DNA from: Anomaloglossus baeobatrachus
Lineage: Eukaryota; Chordata; Amphibia; Anura; Aromobatidae
Length of the DNA: 64,000 bases
Assembly: GCF_048569485.1 (NCBI RefSeq)
Contig: NC_134355.1
Coordinates: 561,713,642-561,777,641 of the forward strand
Reading direction: 5' to 3'
The position numbers and the translations under genes were made by a program. The notes beneath the pieces were generated by a model, which worked only from the letters and a program-made list of their open reading frames with translations, was not told the origin of the DNA and did not search any database. Positions 55,520-64,000 of the stretch are shown one piece after another. The first letter of the stretch is position 1, and the number at the start of each line of letters is the position of its first letter.

Positions 55520-56215
55520 AGGGAACCTGTTACCAGATTTGTCTCTTATAAGCTGCGGCCACCACCATTGGGCCCTTATATACAACATTCAAGAATACTG
55601 TATATAAGAGCCCAGGCCGCTCTGTATAGCATAAAAAATAATTTTATTATACTCACCTAGGGGGCTGGTTCAGTCCGATGGGCATTGCTGCTCTCCGGTC
55701 CGGTGCCTTCTCTCTTCGGTCTGGCGCCTCTTCTCTTCTGCGATCTCTGTTCTGCTTCTACCCAGCCCAGTCAACACTGCAGTCCTGAGCAGGCGCACGT
55801 CTCTGTGCCCTGCTGAGGGCAGATCAAAGTACTGTAATGCGCAGGCGTGAGGAAAGGTTAAAGATTGCTCGTGTACATTATGTGCACTACAATAGTTTTA
55901 TCTGCCCTCAGTAGGGCAGACCAAGGTGCACCTGCGCAGTACCTCAATGCCAACTAGTGTGGATGACGTAGGATGTGTCATACATACAGGCCTCAGAAGA
56001 AGGGGGATGGCGATAACCGCAGAGAGGAGGCGCCAGACTGAGAGCAGTGACACCCATTGGACCGGACCACCCCCCCCCAGGTGAGTATTATAAAAGTGTC
56101 TTTTAAATTATACAAAGAGGCCTGGGCTCTTATATACAGTATTCTGGAATGCTGTATATAAGGGCTCATTGGTGGTGGCCGCAGCTTAGTCGCCATATCT
56201 ACTGACAGGTTCCCT
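55520..56215. mobile_element. TTAA-flanked MITE, AGGGAACCTGTTACCAG family
   Basis: TTAA at 55516-55519 and 56216-56219. Ends AGGGAACCTGTTACCAG and (inverted) AGGGAACCTGTCAGTAG. Arms CTTATATACAACATTCAAGA / CTGGAATGCTGTATATAAG and AGCTGCGGCCACCACCATTG / GGTGGTGGCCGCAGCT. Diverged sister of 48809-49440. Confidence 0.85.
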
Positions 56216-56219
56216 TTAA

Positions 56220-58114
56220 AGCCACATGCAAATTAGCCTGGATGTGCATAAGGAGTGTGTTCATATATTCTGCATCAATAAATATAGAAGTTAGGCGGGC
56301 ACCATGACAAAATGCAAAAATAGTGCACAAGAAAGGGCATATAAAAATATTACATTAATAAAAAACATAATTACGTTTAATGAAAGTCACCAATAATAAC
56401 AAACATGGGTAATAACCCAAATAAAACAGCAAAAAAGTTTAAATGTAATCACATTAGCGTACAATACAGCTAAAAGTGGGGCACTCCTCTCGCTTTATTG
56501 TATTCTATGTATCCTAATGTGGCTATATTTCTTCTTTTTTGTTGTTTTAACTTTTTTTTTATTGGGTTATTATCCATGTTGATTAATATGATTGGTGACT
56601 TTTATAAAATGTAATGATTCAGACACTGGAGGTCACATACAGAAGAGGGCCGCAGTGCAAGAACAGTATATGGGCCCTTTGTGGTCCAATAACGCATCAT
56701 AATACACAATTCCTCCTGCTTTGGAGGTAGTAATGGAGCCCCCTTACCTCTTGAGCCCCTGTGCAGCTGCACAGGTTGCCCCAATGATATCTCCACCCCT
56801 ACATTCAGATGTGCCAGGATTGTTATGGGTCTATACTTCATCTTTTTTCAATGTTCATATATTTTGGGTGCATCGATATGCCCAGGCTAATCTGCATGTG
56901 GCTTCAAAGCTTGATTTCTCAGTGATGGCGACTCCGACTACTACAAGACTGGTGTCACATTTACTATTTTATATGACAAGTTTAGTACAATTATTCTGTG
57001 AGGTTCCCTTTATATTTCCTTTGGTTAAAATCCTATCAGCATTTAGTACAGTAATAATTCTGGCTGTGCGCTGCCGCTATATCCCCTACTGTATATGGCA
57101 ATGGCAGAGGGCAGGAGTTGCCTAGATCTTTAGCTATTCTGGTAGGATTCGCCCTTCGCTCATTTGTTTGTAATCACTGTATAGTGCATGGATGACCACG
57201 ATGTATAGAAGACATCACAATACACAGTGTAAAGTGTCTAACAGTAAGCACCATTAAATCATGTCAGCGCTCAGTATACGAGATGTTGGCGCTCAGTATA
57301 CAAGAAATATGTATATGTTATAGGACAATAAGAACTGTGTACCATAACTGCACCCCCGAGTGCCTCATTGTGTTAGTACTGCTACGTTAGATGGTACTGT
57401 AACCACTGAAACTTAATGTATTTTGGGCCAAATAATTCTTTAAAAAAAAGTATAATTCATGGATATAGATCAAAGTATGAAAAATAAATATTTGAACAAA
57501 AAGTTTTAAAAATGTCTTTTCTCCAAAGTCTTTTTTTCTCCCTGGGTTTTCGGTGTGTACTGCCCCCTGTCATCTTGTACTTTTCTCTCCGCCCCGCCAT
57601 TGTAGTCACCACCACTGGCCTTGTTATCTATCTTGTATCTATGATGTGTAAAGCTTGGGGTGCAGGATTGTACAAAATGAGGCTTTCTGATTTTTCTAAT
57701 CCTTTCACTTTCAGAACGTTCTATTAATCTGACCGTAAATCATTTTTGACCAGGAAAGGATTAAAAATCTAGAGTTGCCAGGCTCTGAAATAAATACTGC
57801 ATTAATAAATGTGACAGTTATGCAATTAATGATTTTTTTGTCTTTTTTAACTTAGTTTTATAGTTCATAAGGTTGAAAAAGAAGAAAGGACAATTAAACT
57901 GTACTTGTCCTTTTATACAAAACTTACAGAAAAGCATGGCTTGCTGCTCTCATCACCTACAATAGAATAAAGCTGTTTTTGGGGCACATACCGGTCTAAT
58001 ATCTCCAGTAATTGTCCCAGTTCTCTTGTTCTGTAATTTTCCATCCACATTTTTAGATAGAGTATTTTCACCTCGGCAGCATTCTGTCAGTGCTATAGGT
58101 GCAGGAACTTCCTT
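56220..58114. other. Intergenic stretch with one probable repeat
   Basis: 56615-56830 (GACACTGGAGGTCACATACA, GAGGTAGTAATGGAGCCCCC, CTGCACAGGTTGCCCC) looks like a diverged amphibian repeat. The remainder, including several 60-130-codon open frames, shows no recognisable protein. Confidence 0.35.
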
Positions 58115-58118
58115 TTAA

Positions 58119-58273
58119 AGGGAACCTGTCAGGTACAATATGCACCCAGAACCACGAGCAGTTCTGGGTGCATATTTCTAATCCCTTCTTAACTGTCCCA
58201 GCATCTAGTAGGAGATCTTGAGAAAAGTATTTCTAAAGCTACTTTATGATACGCTAATGAGCACAGGGTCTAG
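58119..58273 (+). mobile_element. Left half of a TTAA-type MITE cut by a retrovirus
   Basis: TTAA at 58115-58118, then AGGGAACCTGTCAGGTACAA and CTAATCCCTTCTTAACTGTC as in the complete copy at 4125-4851. It stops abruptly at 58273, where the retroviral LTR begins. The other half should lie right of the window. Confidence 0.75.
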
Positions 58274-58845
58274 TGTTAAGGTGAACTCTTAATCAGAGAT
58301 CACTAGTTGCCTACTGCCTGGCCGAATTGATATGGGCCAAGTGCATGCGTAAAAGAATCCACACCAGACACAGTCGGATATGTAATCTTTTCTTGGTCAC
58401 AGTAGAAAAGGCACCAAAACAGACTGAAGAGACTCATGCGTCCCCTTGATATAGGCTAGGGGCGTACACAAGTTCAGATATGCATATTTGGTGGGACAGT
58501 TCATGGGCTAGCCAATGGGGAGATCCGCGTTGCTGTTGATGGGCGGGTCTGACTCCAGTGGATAAAACCATGACGATGGGAGGGACGTCATCTGGTGCAT
58601 CCATGCTGATGGTTTGGTCTGTGATTTCCAGCTTGACCAGGGGTCTTCCCTTATATGGAGGTCTTCTTTCATCTGGACATTCCTTGCATTCCAAGCAAGG
58701 TGTGGATAACAGGAAATAGCGGCCATCTTTATATCTGTCATGTATATGATCTGAAACCTGAATTATGTAAGGCAAAATGATACATTTCCCACAATCCCTT
58801 ATCAAAAGGTTAATTAAGTATTTGATGTAAAGGTCCTCCTCAACA
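58274..58845 (-). repeat. 3' LTR of the endogenous retrovirus
   Basis: About 572 bp with inverted ends TGTT/AACA, next to the GTCCCCCCTAAA complement of a purine tract. Its outer border coincides with the break in the MITE. Confidence 0.7.
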
Positions 58846-59018
58846 GTCCCCCCTAAATACTTTATTAACCTTCTGACCCTACTGCTAACCCATCAGTCTC
58901 CAATACCTGGCTGCAACTCTTTTCTTTTTGCTGCCCGCTATACGAGCAATGCTAAGCCTTTGCCCCCATTGGTACAGACTTCGATTGGAGCCTGATGTAC
59001 TCGCCCTACTCTGACTGC

Positions 59019-59237
59019 CTAGCTGGGGACTGTGAAAGACTGAAGGGGGCCTAGCTGCTCTATATCTACAGAATAGCTAACCTCCTGAGCTAGGAAAGTG
59101 GGGACTGACGTTTCTACTCCTTTCTCGACCATCTTCCTTATACAGGGAAAAACACAACAAACAACAATAGCTACAACAATTAAGACAACAAGGACCACTA
59201 TGCCTATCTGAGCTAGCCATCTCTGCCATCCCTTCAT
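59019..59237 (-). other. Env membrane anchor and tail, retroviral fossil
   Basis: Frame with a strong hydrophobic segment (QIGIVVLVVLIVVAIVVCCV) followed by basic residues, then a tail to FTVPS: the transmembrane anchor and cytoplasmic end of env, beyond the LINE insertion. Confidence 0.75.
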
Positions 59238-59316
59238 CCATGAAAAGTATTGGTCCCAGGGATCCTCTACACCTGAATTCCTTTTTAATTCTTTTTGTAG
59301 AGAAGCTAGCTATTTT

Positions 59317-61708
59317 TTTTTTCCAATTTAAGATTTTATTAATTTTTCCAGGAAATACAAAATTAGAACATACAACCATACTATTGCAAATGAAACAGAT
59401 CAGAAGTTAATGCTAAACCAAGCCTTCGCCGGCTTCGCAACATTCTATGGATGGTATAAATGGAACATAGATAATCACTTAAAAAAAAACAAAACAATAA
59501 AACGATAAATCAAGGAGAAGATATTCAAACAAGAGGAAGTCACAGAGTCTAGAGAAATAGGGGTAGTGCAGAGAAGGGAGAGAATAGAAAGCAGAGTGAG
59601 GCGACCGGGACTGATGCAACGTCCGTTGAGCTGAAACTTTGTCAAAAGTGCGGTGTGAACTATCTGGAAAAGAAAAGGCCAGAGTGCCCCCCATCCGGAG
59701 GTTAAAGTAGTTCAAGAAGTGTTTTACTAGACAAGAAGGAGTCCCATTGGAACCACTTGGAGGCCGTTTCCACCGTCTGCCCTCGAGATTGGGCCATCAC
59801 CATTTCCATGCGGTGAATAACATTTACCTCTGTTATCCACTCATCTACTGTCGGGGGGTTAGGATCTTTCCACCGCCGAGGAATCACGGTCTTGGCGGCC
59901 TGGAGAAGGTGGCCTAGGATCGATTTCCTAAAAACCTTTTCTGATACGTCAAAGATATACAGTAAAACTGCCTCCGGGCGACTGGGGACCACAATTCCTG
60001 TGGCCCCCCGTATGGCTGCCAGTACCTTGCTCCAAAAGACCGACAGGCTCGGGCAGTGCCACCAGATGTGGGACATGGTGCCTCCCGAGGCTCCACATCG
60101 CCAGCAAGAGTCAGGTATTTCGGGGCACCACGCGTGTAGAGACGCCGGAACCCTGTACCACCTGGAAAGTATTTTATAGCTAGTTTCCTGCATCCTAGTG
60201 GCAATCACGGACCTGTGGGTCAGGCGATAACAACGTTCCCATTGGCTCCCGGTAATCGGTTGGTTGAGCTCTAACTCCCAAGCTTTACAGAAGCGAGGAG
60301 GCGACGCCTCTACTGTACTCGTCAGAAGCTTGTATACCCTTGATATAGCATGGCGCGTATTAGAGGAACCAGTGCATAGATTTTCAAAAGGGGTTTGGGG
60401 TGAGGGGTGAGTCATGATAGTATCTTGGGAAGTCAAGAAGTGCTTGAGTTGGGCATATTCAAAATGAAAACGTAGTTTAAAATTACAACTCTCTACTATC
60501 TCCTGAAGTGGGATAATGGACCCCCTCGGAATCACTCGATTTAGCCTCAAGGGGTTCACTTTCGTGCTTCCTAGAAAATTGTTGGATGATGCCCCCGGCA
60601 GAAATTCCGGGTTGTCCGTCAGTGGCATAAGGGGCCCTCTAGGTTGGATCAGGAGATTACGTGACGGCCCAGAGTGCACCGTTTTCAGAGTCTGCTTGGT
60701 GCTATAAGACATCTCAATCTTATGTTTGGTGAGGAGTGGCCAGGTCCACGGCAGGGTCGGAATTGATAAGGGGCATATTTCTTGTGCCAGGCTAACCCAC
60801 AGTTTAGAGCTAGAATTATGTAGAAGATCCAAAACCCTGGCATGAGCTGCCGCCAAGTAGTATCGCCTACAATCGGGCAGCCCCGTTCCTCCTGCACCTT
60901 TGGTCCTAGTCAAGACGCCACTTCCAATACGAGGGCGTCTTCCAGACCAGACAAATCTACCGAACATGCGCTGCATCTTGGCCCAATAGGTTGCCGGTAC
61001 ATAGACCGGGGCCGTCTGCAGCAAATATAGCAATCTCGGGAGGGCCGTCATCCTGAGTGCACTGATCCTGCCAAACCATGAAAGAGTGCCCCCATGCCAC
61101 CGAGTCAGATCCCCCTCGAGCCGTGACAGAAAACTCTGGTAGTTTAATTGAAAGAGTCTGGATAGGTCAGATGGAATCTTGATGCCTAAGTATCCGATGC
61201 TACCATGGGGTGGCCATCTAAAGGGGAAGTTTGGTTTTATAACATTTACAGTCGATTGGGGCAAGGAGATATTTAGGGCCTCTGATTTATCAAAATTAAT
61301 TTTAAAATTGGACCACTTACTAAACCGGTTTAGTTCCAACATTAAGGACGGGAGGGATGTGGTGGGGCTACTTAAATATATCAGAAGATCATCGGCGAAA
61401 GCAGCGCATTTATGCTCCCGATTGGCAATCCTAATTCCCCGTATGTCTGGGTTAGCCCGGATGGCTGACAACATGTGTTCCATGACTAATACATATAGTA
61501 ACGGTGACAAGGGGCAACCCTGTCATGTCCCGTTTCGGATGGAGAAGGGTTTCGTCAGAGTGCCATTAATCCTAAGGAGAGCAGTCGGGGAGTGATATAA
61601 CGCCATAATTTTAGACGAGAAAACTGGCCCCAGGCCTATATGGTCTAGGGTCTGTGATAACGACTGCCAGGAGACTCTGTCGAAAGCCTTCTCAGCATCC
61701 AAAGACAG
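59317..61708 (-). mobile_element. L1/Tx1-type LINE, 5'-truncated, inserted in the retroviral env
   Basis: Flanked by identical 15-bp duplications GAAGCTAGCTATTTT (59302-59316 and 61709-61723). The poly-A tail (- strand) abuts the left duplication. The target reads TTTT/A, as L1-type endonucleases cut. It begins mid reverse transcriptase (LDAEKAFDRVSW near 61700), so the 5' half is missing. A perfect duplication and long open frame suggest a recent insertion. Confidence 0.92.
59702..61510 (-). pseudogene. LINE ORF2, C-terminal reverse transcriptase and zinc-finger part
   Basis: 602 codons open. MSPLLYVLVMEHMLSAIRAN, then the catalytic FADDLLIYLSSP motif (AFADD at about residue 37), KINFDKSEALNI, GYLGIKI and a C-terminal Cys/His cluster CWRCGASGGTMSHIWWHCP typical of L1/Tx1 ORF2. 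Upstream in the same frame lie DAEKAFDRV and a GT*QGCP stretch where a TGA replaces the usual Arg of RQGCPLSP (CGA to TGA, a CpG-type change). 5'-truncated by insertion, so not functional alone. Confidence 0.9.
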
Positions 61709-61723
61709 GAAGCTAGCTATTTT

Positions 61724-63390
61724 ATGGCTACTGTAACCTTCCCGGTGGGACCTGTATTATCTGGAATGTAGGTACAACACGCGGACTTCACCATTTTACA
61801 AACACCTCATTTCTCTGCCAGTATCATGTCAAGGGCCATCCTGTTTTGAAACGCCATTATTGATGTAGGGCCTAGCTGATCTGCCAAACCTTGAAGAGCT
61901 TCTCTAGTGTAATTGACAAATCTTTGTTGGTTATAATAGATGTAATTGATCCAGTCTACGTTTTTATTTATGGTCACTAGAGGTAGTATGAATGACTCGA
62001 AACCTGCTTTGACTTGATCCCTGGCTTTAAATTCTTCTGGTACCCCCCTTGGGACTCCTATAGCATCAATGTAAACATGGGGGTCAAAACTGCCTTTGGG
62101 TTCGGGATTTGTCTCTCTTTTTGTTCTGTGTAGTTCTTCTGACGTTAGGGCTTCCTCTCCTTCTGCTGCTATGTAGAAGGGCATTATGGCTTTGGCTAGT
62201 GTGCATTCCCCCATCCATTCACCTTCTAAATGAGTTCTGATCTTCATGTCCCCACATATCCAGAAGACATCAGAAATGGACTGGGTCTGGTTGACCAGGT
62301 CCTCTCTGGTGGCATTACTATATCTGCTGCAATATCCCTCTGTGAAATTACCCACAAATGTGTTCCCCTCAGTGCTAGTATAACAGATGTATTTTCCTGG
62401 ATATATGGTGATGCCTTGACCTGGGTTAGGTGTGTCTGTGACTATGGGGTACTTCTTTTTCCAGTTTTCACAATTTAATTCACTAAGGGATTTGTTAGTG
62501 AACAGACTCAGGAAACATTTTTCCACATCTGGGGGGAGATCTAGAGGGACAGATCCTAGATGGGGTCTCGCCCCTGCACAGACAAAGCAATTAGACTTAT
62601 TATATTGATTGGCGGTATATTTCATCCACTTCAACCATAAGTTGGTCTCAGTGTACCCTGTTTCAACGGCAAGGATATCTTCAAATGTGGGGTTTGCAAT
62701 GGCCATCATTTTATTAAGTTTTTGAATACGGAACATTAGGGAGTTTGAGTGTGTGTTTCTATCTTTTGTCGACATTTCTCTTATGTCCGCTAATCTGAAC
62801 ACCCCTAGATGGGCACAACTAGCACACCCACCATATACATATGTGCCCAGTAGATAGGTGCCATTATCACCAGGTTGAGGGTTCTCCAGGTTAAGGACTA
62901 GTGGATTACATTGGCCAATAGTAACACAGGGCTTGATGACTTTTGTACGGGAGAGTGTCATCCTGTTGAGCAGGGATTTGCCATGGGAGTATAGTTTATT
63001 TAGGGCTGTCTTCGGTCTATACCCCCAATCTTCACCAGTGTTCCACCCGACTGCCCTCCATGAACCACATGTTTGTCCCCAACCATCACCTGTAACACAT
63101 ATATATTGTTGTCCTGATCTTAATTGTGCTGGTTGACTCATTGAGGAAGGTGAGGAAGCCCATTGAGTGTCACACTGTACTACATCACAATAATCGAATT
63201 TAAAAGAAGCAACATGTGTAGTGGTGTTATACCAGAACGTAATCACCCCCCCTGCTTGGGTGATCGCGGCCTGTTGTGCTCCTACAAAGGAGTGTAGAAC
63301 TGTGTAACACATAAGGTAAAAGATATGCGGCATTATGCAGAAGGCTCTGATGGAGGCGTGAACTTCTTGCAGTGGGAGGCGTGTATCCAC
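61724..63390 (-). other. Retroviral env fossil: surface subunit and start of the membrane subunit
   Basis: Long frame (main open part 61807-63390, 527 codons). A hydrophobic signal segment (MPHIFYLMCYTVLHSFVG), many N-glycosylation sites, a CXXC (NCFVCAG), a furin-type site (HRTKRE), and after it the ectodomain of the membrane subunit with the LQNR-like FQNRMALDMILAEK segment. A CX6CC-type cysteine cluster is visible on the same strand near 61750-61800. Layout is that of gamma-type env. As part of a broken provirus it is treated as a fossil. Confidence 0.85.
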
Positions 63391-64000
63391 GTTGGCCTTC
63401 CTTCAAGTTTGACAGAAGTGGGAGTAGTCAGGAGCACTTGGTAGGGACCTTCAAATCTCGGTTCCAGGGATGTCTTTCTGGTGAACTTCTTTACCAGCAC
63501 GTAGTCACCAGGTTGGAAACTATGGACACCTTCACTGGAATCTGGATCTGGAATGGATGATAAAACTCGTGCATGTGTTATTGACAATTCTTTAGCAAGG
63601 GCAACAACATAATTCACAAGAGTATCACTTCCTAAAGCTAGCTGTTGTGGGAAGTATTGACCCAGCCTTGGAGGCCCCCCAAAAAGAATCTCGTATGGTG
63701 TGAGTTTAGTGGGACCCCTTGGAGTGTTTCTGACTGAATATAAGGCAATAGGCAAAATGTCTGTCCAGGGAAGTTTGACCTCCTGACTAGCTTTCAGGAT
63801 TTTGTTTTTCAAGGTACCATTAAGTCTTTCTACTTTTCCACTGCTCTGAGGGTGATATGGGGTATGTAGACCCAAATCCGCTCCTACAAACGTCCATAGC
63901 TCCTTCGTCAATACTGCCGTGAATGCAGGTCCTTGGTCACTCTCAATTACCTCTGGGACCCCATATCTGCATACTAACTCAGTTATCAGTCTCTTAACAG
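63333..64000 (-). other. Retroviral pol fossil: integrase C-terminal part
   Basis: Frame with the end of the integrase core (HTPYHPQSSGKVERLNGTLK, containing the third catalytic Glu region), NTPRGPTKLTPYEILFG, and the C-terminal GPY domain (FEGPYQVLLTTPTSVKLEGR, WIHASHCK), as in gamma-type retroviruses. The end overlaps the start of env by about 58 bases. It continues beyond the window. Confidence 0.88.

Larger units (their letters stand above)
58274..64000 (-). mobile_element. Endogenous retrovirus fossil, gammaretrovirus-like, 3' part
   Basis: Read on the - strand from the right edge: integrase end of pol (64000-63333), env overlapping the end of pol (from 63390), the env membrane end (about 59237-59019), a purine tract just before 58845, and a 3' LTR (58274-58845, TGTTGAGGAGG...CTTAACA). 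A LINE (59317-61708) lies inside env. GPY-type integrase tail, CXXC in the surface subunit, a furin site and a CX6CC cluster point to the gamma/epsilon group. It is broken, at least by the LINE plus a few further defects. gag, most of pol and the 5' LTR lie outside the window. Age not datable from one LTR. Confidence 0.9.

Noticed and set aside
56721-57125. 134-codon + strand frame with hydrophobic stretches
   Set aside because: Starts inside a probable repeat, no similarity recognised, no supporting signals.
59892-61595. Open frames on the + strand of the LINE
   Set aside because: Shadows of the - strand ORF2.

Overview
This window is vertebrate nuclear DNA, most likely from a frog. One multi-exon animal gene lies in introns crowded with DNA transposons, foldback MITEs, L2- and L1/Tx1-type LINEs and LTR elements. 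The mix of Tc1, mariner, Harbinger-like and TTAA-flanked MITEs fits a large anuran genome. That assignment is inference from repeat style, not from a species marker.

Host gene (592-44412, + strand): fifteen exons encode the last 577 residues of the neuronal kinesin-3 motor KIF1A. All join in phase with GT..AG borders. They run from the conserved tail region to a C-terminal PH domain that binds synaptic-vesicle lipid, ending in SRRRTAQMRI and a TAA stop at 44410-44412. The motor head, FHA domain and promoter lie left of the window. A repeat-free stretch after the stop (to about 48300 or 48760) looks like a long 3'UTR.

Introns: 1-14.8 kb hold MITEs, a polypyrimidine tract, an uncharacterised element with about 130-bp terminal inverted repeats (9229-10452) and a twin-primed retroposon (7127-7447). 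The 13.5-kb intron 5 (14908-28441) holds an LTR retroelement with a cold-shock-domain reading frame and a tRNA-Ser(CGA) primer site (15747-20216), a mariner split by a solo LTR, an intact Tc1 transposase gene (24066-25103), a second solo LTR of that family, and another solo LTR inside a MITE. Intron 6 is a three-deep nest: a foldback inside a MITE inside a decayed Tc1. Intron 8 has a third solo LTR of the family and a Tc1 with one nonsense codon. Intron 12 has L2 and Tc1 fragments and a 319-bp tandem repeat.

Downstream of the gene: TTAA-flanked MITEs, a very young short LTR element with a tRNA-Ser(AGA) primer site (50134-52684), a 38-bp minisatellite, a Harbinger-like MITE sitting exactly in the end of another MITE and, at the right edge on the - strand, a gammaretrovirus-like endogenous retrovirus fossil (58274 to beyond 64000) whose env is interrupted by a 5'-truncated L1/Tx1 LINE with a perfect 15-bp target duplication.

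No rRNA, tRNA, CRISPR or bacterial-type features were seen. All calls come from reading the sequence and family knowledge; no database search was run.
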